A stretch of DNA of 64,000 nt from Pseudomonas fluorescens (lineage in GTDB: Bacteria > Pseudomonadota > Gammaproteobacteria > Pseudomonadales > Pseudomonadaceae): contig NZ_CABVHK010000021.1 in NCBI RefSeq assembly GCF_902497785.1, forward strand, positions 1 through 64,000, given 5' to 3'. Position numbers and translations under genes: made by a program. Every line of letters starts with the position of its first letter. Within the stretch, counting starts at the first letter, position 1. The notes beneath the pieces are model-generated. The model saw only the letters and a program-made list of their open reading frames with translations, ran no database searches and was not told the DNA's origin. Positions 58,474 to 64,000 of the stretch are shown piece by piece.

Positions 58474-59466
58474 TCACCGCATCAACCGCGCCATGCCAAA
58501 CAAACTGGCCCGACTCAATTCCCCGTCCTTTTCCTCCAGCAATATCGGCGCCGTACCACCCGGCATCACTACGTTTACTTCTCCGGCGCTGACCCAACCC
58601 ACACGCCACGCTGCACAGGCCACCGCCGTCGCACTGGTGCCGGACGACGCCGTCGGCCCTTCCCCGCGCTCGAACACCCGCGCCGCAATTCTCCCCGGCG
58701 CCTCGCGCATCGCCCACTGCAAATTGATCCCCGCCGGGCAAGGCTGGCCTGCCCCGGTCGGCATCGCGTAGGCAATGCGCGTCAGTCCCTCGGACAACCG
58801 CGTTTCACGCATCTGCTGATTGGCCGGCAATGCCTCGGCAACGTCCACCAGGGTCACGCAGTGCGGATTGCCGACCCGCACGAACTGGCTGTGCGTCCAC
58901 GCCGGATTCAATGCGGACAACGGTTGAACGTGGCTGAGTTCACGACCGTTCATTGGCGTACTTTCAACCCCGTGAGCACTGACCGCGTCCGGCCCGAACG
59001 TCGGTTTGCCCAAGTCCAGCCAAAAGCCCTGCTGGCCTTCGACATCGGCGTTTTTCACCGATGTTTCCCCCGGCGATGGCGTATCGGTCTTGTCGTGATG
59101 AACCCTGAGCACGCAAGGCTCTTGGTTCGGGAAAAACCCTTGGTCACTGAGCGCTTGAGAAAAGATCGTCAGCCCATTGCCGCTGCGTTCGGCCAGGGTC
59201 CCGTCGGTGTTGACGATCAGCAAATCGAACGGTGGCGCGGATTGAAACGGCCCCACCAGCAACCCATCGCAGCGATGATCCTTGCTGCCCGACGGTTGCG
59301 TGCCCGGCGCCCAGGCGCAGAACGCCTCGATGGCGGCCGAGGCCCATGCTTCACGGGTTTGCGCGGCGCGGTCGGCCTGTTGAGGTAGATCGATCCCTTG
59401 GCGACGCAGCGCGTCCGGCGCCAGCACCGCATAAATATTGCCTCGCGCATCGTAGAACGGCGTCAT
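58474..59466 (-). CDS. Diaminopimelate epimerase-like protein lacking catalytic cysteines
   Basis: The 330-residue protein has the DapF/PrpF fold pattern: IVNTDGTLAERSGNGL where DapF has EQCGNGA, VRVGNPHCVTLVDV, and ERGEGPTASSGTSATAV where DapF has an ACG(S/T)GA segment. Both catalytic cysteines are replaced, by Ser95 and Ser275. It is 55 residues longer than DapF. Such changes abolish the usual two-base Cys chemistry, so the product may be a PhzF-like or other enzyme. AGGAGGCGCC precedes the ATG. It is divergent from an MFS transporter gene. Confidence 0.75.
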   Translation of the reverse strand: MTPFYDARGNIYAVLAPDALRRQGIDLPQQADRAAQTREAWASAAIEAFCAWAPGTQPSGSKDHRCDGLLVGPFQSAPPFDLLIVNTDGTLAERSGNGLTIFSQALSDQGFFPNQEPCVLRVHHDKTDTPSPGETSVKNADVEGQQGFWLDLGKPTFGPDAVSAHGVESTPMNGRELSHVQPLSALNPAWTHSQFVRVGNPHCVTLVDVAEALPANQQMRETRLSEGLTRIAYAMPTGAGQPCPAGINLQWAMREAPGRIAARVFERGEGPTASSGTSATAVACAAWRVGWVSAGEVNVVMPGGTAPILLEEKDGELSRASLFGMARLMR

Positions 59467-59631
59467 GGCGCCTCCTGTGCAAACCTCGAAAGCTCACAAC
59501 ATATCGCGAAACAACGACCGGCTGTGCAAGGATGTCACCCTGCCTGACCGCGACGCCGTCCGGACGCTGATCGAACCTCACCGGTGAATCACTGTCCGTT
59601 GCGCACGCGACGTTTTTTGCCAAGGATCTTT

Positions 59632-60783
59632 ATGACCAACCTCAACACCCAGACCACCTTTGTGCCCGGACGCCTGGAGCAGATGTCCACGCGCGTGGCA
59701 TTTTTCATCGCCGGGTTCGGGATCGCCGCGTGGGCGCCGTTGGTGCCTTACGCCAAGGCCCGCGCCGGGCTGGACGAAGGCACCCTCGGTTTATTGTTGC
59801 TATGCCTGGGCGTCGGCTCGATTCTGGCGATGCCGATGGCGGGGATTCTGGCCACACGCTTTGGCTGCCGGCGAGTGCTGAGCGGCGGCACGTTGCTGAT
59901 CTGCCTGGCCCTGCCGCTGTTGGCCACGGTGTCGTCGATACCGGCGCTGATCGGCGCGTTGTTCATGTTCGGTGCGGGCCTGGGCACGGTGGATTCGACG
60001 GTGAACCTGCAAGCGGTGATCGTCGAGCGAGCCAGTGGCAAGACCATGATGTCGGGGTTCCACGGGCTGTTCAGCCTCGGCGGTATTGTCGGCGCGGCGG
60101 GCGTCAGCGCCTTGCTCGGCTTCGGGGTTTCGCCGTTGGGGGCGATGCTGGTGGTGATCGTGTTGCTGCTGGTCGCGCTGTGCAAAGCGGCGCCACACCT
60201 GCTGCCGTACGGCAGCGAAAGTTCGGGGCCGGCGTTCGCCATTCCCCACGGCATCGTGCTGTTTATTGGCGGGATGTGTTTCATCGTCTTTCTGGCCGAA
60301 GGCGCGGCGCTGGACTGGAGCGCAGTGTTCCTGGCGCAGGAACGCGGGATCGACACGGCGTACGCGGGGCTGGGTTATGCGGCATTTGCGCTGACCATGA
60401 CGGTCGGTCGGTTGACGGGGGACAAGATTGTCCGGCGTCTGGGTGCGACCCAGGTGATCGTGTTCGGTGGACTGACAGCTGCGGCGGGCCTGTTTCTGGC
60501 GACGTTCGCCCCGAGCTGGGAACTGGCGCTGGTCGGTTATGCGCTACTGGGCGCGGGCTGTTCGAACATAGTGCCGGTGCTGTACACCGCGGTCGGCAAG
60601 CAGACGGTCATGCCGGAAAGCATTGCCGTGCCGGCCATTACCACGCTGGGTTATGCGGGGATTCTGGCGGGGCCAGCGTTGATCGGGTTTATCGCCCATG
60701 GCAGCAGCTTGAGTTTTGCGTTCGGGTTGATGGCGGTATTGCTGGTGGCCGTCGCCATCGGCGGGAAAGTGTTGAAAGTCTGA
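59632..60783 (+). CDS. MFS transporter, YbjJ-like
   Basis: The 383-residue protein has about 12 helices in the MFS fold: IAGFGIAAWAPLVPYAKARA in helix 1 and GTLGLLLLCLGVGSILAMPM in the next. The sequence resembles the YbjJ-type inner-membrane MFS family (TVGRLTGDKIVRRLGATQV). Substrate is unknown. AAGGATC lies before the ATG. It is divergent from the DapF-like gene with about 165 bases between starts, so a shared control region is possible. Confidence 0.85.
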   Translation: MTNLNTQTTFVPGRLEQMSTRVAFFIAGFGIAAWAPLVPYAKARAGLDEGTLGLLLLCLGVGSILAMPMAGILATRFGCRRVLSGGTLLICLALPLLATVSSIPALIGALFMFGAGLGTVDSTVNLQAVIVERASGKTMMSGFHGLFSLGGIVGAAGVSALLGFGVSPLGAMLVVIVLLLVALCKAAPHLLPYGSESSGPAFAIPHGIVLFIGGMCFIVFLAEGAALDWSAVFLAQERGIDTAYAGLGYAAFALTMTVGRLTGDKIVRRLGATQVIVFGGLTAAAGLFLATFAPSWELALVGYALLGAGCSNIVPVLYTAVGKQTVMPESIAVPAITTLGYAGILAGPALIGFIAHGSSLSFAFGLMAVLLVAVAIGGKVLKV

Positions 60784-60790
60784 TCGAAAA

Positions 60791-60860
60791 GATCGCAGCC
60801 TTCGGCAGCTCCTACATTGGAATGGCGTACATCCCGTAGGAGCTGCCGAAGGCTGCGATC
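60791..60860. repeat. REP doublet, family B
   Basis: GATCGCAGCCTTCGGCAGCT and its inverted copy around ATTGGAATGGCGTACATCC, between the convergent MFS and fecA genes. Confidence 0.95.
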
Positions 60861-60870
60861 TTTTCAGCGG

Positions 60871-63294
60871 TTAAAACCCGACACTGGCCTGCACAAAGAA
60901 CGTACGCGGTGCGCCGACGTACATGCCCGAGTTGTTGTCGCTGGAGCGGGTGAAGTACTGCTTGTCGAAAACGTTTTTCACCCCGGCACCGACTTTCAGA
61001 TTCGACAGCTGCGCGCCGAAGTCATAACCGCCGCGCACGTTCCAGGTGACGTAACCCGGGATGTCGCCGTACTGCCCATCCGCGCTACCTTCGGTGATGT
61101 AGTTGTTAGTGAAACTGCCGTCTCCGTTCACCGCAACGCCTGGCGAGCGCTGTTTGGACTGGGCAAACGCATCGACGTTGTACGTCCAGCGGTCGATGTC
61201 GTAACGCAGGCCGGCGGTCGCCACCTGACGCGAGTAGAACGGCAAGTCACGGCCCTTGAAGCCGGGGATCTCGCCTTCATAAACAGCGCGTGTGTAGGTG
61301 AAACCGGCGTTGGCGGTCAGGCCGTCGAGCCGCGAGTCGAGGGCGGCCATGTCGTAATGCACCGAGGCCTCGATGCCCTGGTGGGTGGTCGCGCCAAGGT
61401 TGGTCCAGCCCGCGTCGTTGCTGATGTATTGCAGCTCTTTATCGAAGTCGATATAGAAAAGCGTCACTTCCCCGCCCCACACGTCATCGTTGTAGCGCGT
61501 GCCGACCTCGTAGGTCTTGGCCTTTTCCGGCTCCAGGCCGTTGGCGGTGCTGTCACCCGTGCCGCCCTGACCTAGCTGAAAATACTGCAGGCTGCCGAAC
61601 GAGGTTTCGTAGTTGGCGAACAGCTTCCACGCATCAGAGAGGTGGTACATCACGCTCAGGGCCGGCAACGGCTCGTTGCTTTCGATGCTGCGATTCTTTT
61701 CCTGCACCGGTCTGCCGGCGGTGTCGAGCACCGGGCGGTCGTGCCAGTCGGTGCTGATGTGTTCAAAACGGACGCCGGGGGTAATCGTCCAGTTGCCGAC
61801 GTCGATTTTGTTATCGACGTACACCGAGTTGGCTTCGGTGCCGCCGGTGCGATCCTGATACACATGGCCGTCAGAACCCGGGCGCACCACCGGCTCATTG
61901 TTGACCAGCGCCAGACGGCTCGCCTCCTCGTGCATGCCTTCCTTGAGGTAGCGATAACCGACGCTGACTTCCTGGGTGGTCGGGCCGACATCGAACACAT
62001 GGGACACCCGCGGTTCGATGCCGAAGGTGTAGTAAGTGCGCGGGAACGAGCCGAGGGTCTTCTGATCGCGGGCGGCAATGTTGCTGCCTCGGAAGCTGTC
62101 GGAGTAGTACGTCAGCACTTCCGCTTGGGTGCGGTCATCGATCTGCCGCAGCCACTTGAACGAGACGTCCTTGCGGCGTCCGCTGAAGTTGTCGTTGTTG
62201 CGGTCGGACTGGAACGGGTTGGCGTCGTACTGCGCCTGCGTCAGACCGCCCGGCATGTCGGCGCTGGCGTCGTAGTAGTGAAAATTGAGGCTGAAATCGT
62301 CGACATCGGTCGGCGCCCAGTGGGTCTTGAGAATCACGTCGTCGATGTCGTTGCCGTTGTTGCGCTCGCGGTAACCGTTGCCGTTCACGCCCGAGTACAA
62401 CAGCGCCACGCCGATGCCATTGTCGGCGGTGCCGCCGACGAACGCCGTATCGATGTGTTTCCAGCCACCGTGCTGGGAGGTTTCCAGGGTGGTGCCGATT
62501 TCAGCGGAGGCTTTTTCCGGGATGGCGCGGGTCACGAAGTTGATCACGCCGCCAACGTTCTGCGGCCCGTAACGCACCGAGCCGGCACCGCGAACCACGT
62601 CAATGCTGTCGAGGTTGCCCGAGGAAATCGGCGCCATCGACAGTTGTGGCTGGCCGTACGGCGCAAACGCTGCGGGTACGCCATCGATCAACACCGTGGA
62701 GCGTGGCGACAGGCGCGACGTCAGGCCGCGCACGCCGACGTTCAGGGAAATGTCGCTGCCGCCGGTGCCGTTGGCTTCCTGCACTTGCACGCCGGGGATG
62801 CGTTTCAACACGTCGCCGACGTTCATCGCGCCCTGCTCGACCATCGCTTCGCGGCGAATCACCGTGCGCGCGCCGGGGTGGTTTTGCACCACGGCGGCAT
62901 CGGCGTCGCCGAGCCAGTCGCCGACCACTTTGATGTCGGTCACGCCCAGTTCCAGTGGGCCGCTGGCCGCGGAAGTCGGGGCCGGGGTCAACGTCACCGA
63001 ACCGTCGTCGATCTGATACTCAAGACCACTGCCCTGCAGCAATTGACGCAAGGCCTGTTCCGGTGAAAGGTTGCCGTCCACCGCTGGGGCCTGTTTGCCG
63101 GCGACCAGATCTGGACTGAAAAAAACCTGCAACGAGGTTTGCTGACCCAATTCACTCAAGGCCTGGCCCAGAGGTTGCGCCGGAATGTGAATGGCATCAG
63201 CCGCAAAGGCTTGGGGCAGCGCCACGTTGACCGCCAGGGCAAGAGCCAGCGGCAGCCAGAGGGATTTGTTATTTTTAGCGGTGGTTTTTTTCAC
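60871..63294 (-). CDS. fecA: TonB-dependent Fe(III) dicitrate receptor FecA
   Basis: The 807-residue outer-membrane receptor has a signal peptide (to about residue 32) and an N-terminal STN signalling domain (IPAQPLGQALSELGQQTSLQ; LSPEQALRQLLQGSGLEYQI), so it can report ligand binding to a FecR/FecI system. The plug shows RSTVLIDGVPAAFAPYGQPQ and VVRGAGSVRYGPQNVGGVIN, closely like E. coli FecA. The barrel ends FVQASVGF. It lies downstream of fecR in the same orientation, 98 bases apart, in the order fecR-fecA. Confidence 0.93.
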   Translation of the reverse strand: MKKTTAKNNKSLWLPLALALAVNVALPQAFAADAIHIPAQPLGQALSELGQQTSLQVFFSPDLVAGKQAPAVDGNLSPEQALRQLLQGSGLEYQIDDGSVTLTPAPTSAASGPLELGVTDIKVVGDWLGDADAAVVQNHPGARTVIRREAMVEQGAMNVGDVLKRIPGVQVQEANGTGGSDISLNVGVRGLTSRLSPRSTVLIDGVPAAFAPYGQPQLSMAPISSGNLDSIDVVRGAGSVRYGPQNVGGVINFVTRAIPEKASAEIGTTLETSQHGGWKHIDTAFVGGTADNGIGVALLYSGVNGNGYRERNNGNDIDDVILKTHWAPTDVDDFSLNFHYYDASADMPGGLTQAQYDANPFQSDRNNDNFSGRRKDVSFKWLRQIDDRTQAEVLTYYSDSFRGSNIAARDQKTLGSFPRTYYTFGIEPRVSHVFDVGPTTQEVSVGYRYLKEGMHEEASRLALVNNEPVVRPGSDGHVYQDRTGGTEANSVYVDNKIDVGNWTITPGVRFEHISTDWHDRPVLDTAGRPVQEKNRSIESNEPLPALSVMYHLSDAWKLFANYETSFGSLQYFQLGQGGTGDSTANGLEPEKAKTYEVGTRYNDDVWGGEVTLFYIDFDKELQYISNDAGWTNLGATTHQGIEASVHYDMAALDSRLDGLTANAGFTYTRAVYEGEIPGFKGRDLPFYSRQVATAGLRYDIDRWTYNVDAFAQSKQRSPGVAVNGDGSFTNNYITEGSADGQYGDIPGYVTWNVRGGYDFGAQLSNLKVGAGVKNVFDKQYFTRSSDNNSGMYVGAPRTFFVQASVGF

Positions 63295-63392
63295 GTCGAA
63301 CGGTGTCCTGTGGATCGCAAGAGTGTGCGCTTGTTAATGCAAACCAGTTGCAGTTGGACTAGAAGACGATGAACTCGAAAAAAACCTGAATG

Positions 63393-64000
63393 CTATTTGG
63401 AAATTATTTGCTGACTGCCGTCATCAAGGGTCCGGATGGCGACCGGCAGGATGTTCGGCAGGGCTTTGAGCAGCGCATCGGTGTTGTCGGATTTGAACAC
63501 GCTGGTCAGGCGTAGATCGCCGACTTTGTCGTTGCTGACGGTCAGCGGTTTCTCGCGATAGCGCGACACTTCTTCAGCCACGTCGGCCAGGCTGGCGTTG
63601 TTGAACACCAGTTTGCCGCTGCGCCAGGCGGTCAGTTCCGCCGGATTGACCGCGTACGCCGCCGCGACTGTACCTTGGGCATCGACGCGCGTACCGAGCC
63701 CGGCGGTGAGGCTGATAAATTCGTTCTCGGCCGCACCGCGCCCCTGAACCTTGACCGTGCCCTGCTCCACCACCACCCGGGTATCGCTGACGCCGCGGCG
63801 CACATCAAACCGGGTGCCGGTGACCGTGACCTTGCCGCTGCCGGCATTGACCACGAACGGTCGATCACTGTCGTGAGCGACGTTGAACATCGCCTCACCT
63901 TCCGTCAGCTCGATGTTTCGATGGCCTTTTTCAAAGCGCACCTGAAGGCGGCTGCGGCTGTTCAGATCAATCACCGAACCGTCCGGCAACGCCACATGAC
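63393..64000 (-). CDS. fecR: FecR family anti-sigma/sigma regulator, 3' part
   Basis: The frame is open at the right edge; 202 codons are visible. The segment LPDGSVIDLNSRSRLQVRFE, then NIELTEGEAMFNVAHDSDRP and GTRFDVRRGVSDTRVVVEQG is the periplasmic FecR domain, followed by the C-terminal STN-interacting domain (LVFNNASLADVAEEVSRYRE). FecR relays the FecA signal to FecI sigma. The cytoplasmic and membrane part, and presumably fecI, lie beyond the window. Confidence 0.93.
   Translation of the reverse strand, partial: HVALPDGSVIDLNSRSRLQVRFEKGHRNIELTEGEAMFNVAHDSDRPFVVNAGSGKVTVTGTRFDVRRGVSDTRVVVEQGTVKVQGRGAAENEFISLTAGLGTRVDAQGTVAAAYAVNPAELTAWRSGKLVFNNASLADVAEEVSRYREKPLTVSNDKVGDLRLTSVFKSDNTDALLKALPNILPVAIRTLDDGSQQIISK

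Overview
The window looks like chromosome of a fluorescent-group Pseudomonas. The DNA is GC-rich, and gene content and protein sequences (EtfBA, AmpR/AmpC, SelD/SelU, FecA/FecR, PolB, QueD, bacterial metallothionein) are typical of that genus. The intergenic spaces hold about 27 inverted REP doublets of two classes. Family A has cores like GGAGCGAGCTTGCTCGCGA; family B has cores like GCAGCCTTCGGCAGCTCC. I recognise no tRNA, rRNA, prophage, transposase gene or CRISPR array.

Layout. 0-11 kb: end of etfB and all of etfA, then single genes (DUF1993, YceH, cupin, shikimate dehydrogenase-like, small secreted or cytosolic proteins, AI-2E-family permease, tRNA hydroxylation protein YegQ/TrhP, and a LysR regulator divergent from an EamA exporter). 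10.6-14.3 kb: a D-glucarate module, with a FadR-type regulator divergent from an MFS transporter and glucarate dehydratase, and a FadR-consensus operator between them. 14.4-16.7 kb: ampR and ampC, divergent, the arrangement of an inducible class C beta-lactamase. 16.8-19.1 kb: an orphan amino-acid binding protein with a D-aminoacylase, behind a 15-bp palindrome. 19-28.5 kb: periplasmic, lipoprotein and transport genes, aldose 1-epimerase, aldo/keto reductase, DNA polymerase II, a CBS protein, a 102-bp tandem repeat built from REP sequence, and a GST.

28.6-31.1 kb: DUF3455 protein, ECF sigma factor, anti-sigma factor, and a secreted protein made almost wholly of seven 13-residue repeats. 31-42.5 kb: DUF1615 lipoprotein, a larger interspersed repeat, a TonB receptor, FAD monooxygenase, GST, histidine phosphatase, permease, and the selD-selU operon for tRNA selenation. 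42.9-49 kb: small proteins including a metallothionein, paired half-size DMT transporter genes with a divergent LysR, a chemoreceptor and an antiporter-like permease. 49.3-54.2 kb: a second chemoreceptor and a four-gene operon of two PepSY proteins, response regulator and histidine kinase. 54.4-60.8 kb: patatin-like protein, QueD, an Asp-nucleophile alpha/beta hydrolase, cytosine deaminase, a DapF-fold protein lacking both catalytic cysteines, and an MFS transporter. 60.9-64 kb: fecA and the 3' part of fecR.

Most of the window is ordinary core genome. I see no clear new multi-gene system. The best leads are the DapF-like protein with Ser/Ser replacing Cys/Cys, the sigma/anti-sigma neighbourhood with the 13-mer repeat protein, the His-rich metallothionein, and the repeat biology: REPINs with homologous spacers, the 102-bp array, and a larger element whose palindromic tip also occurs alone elsewhere.
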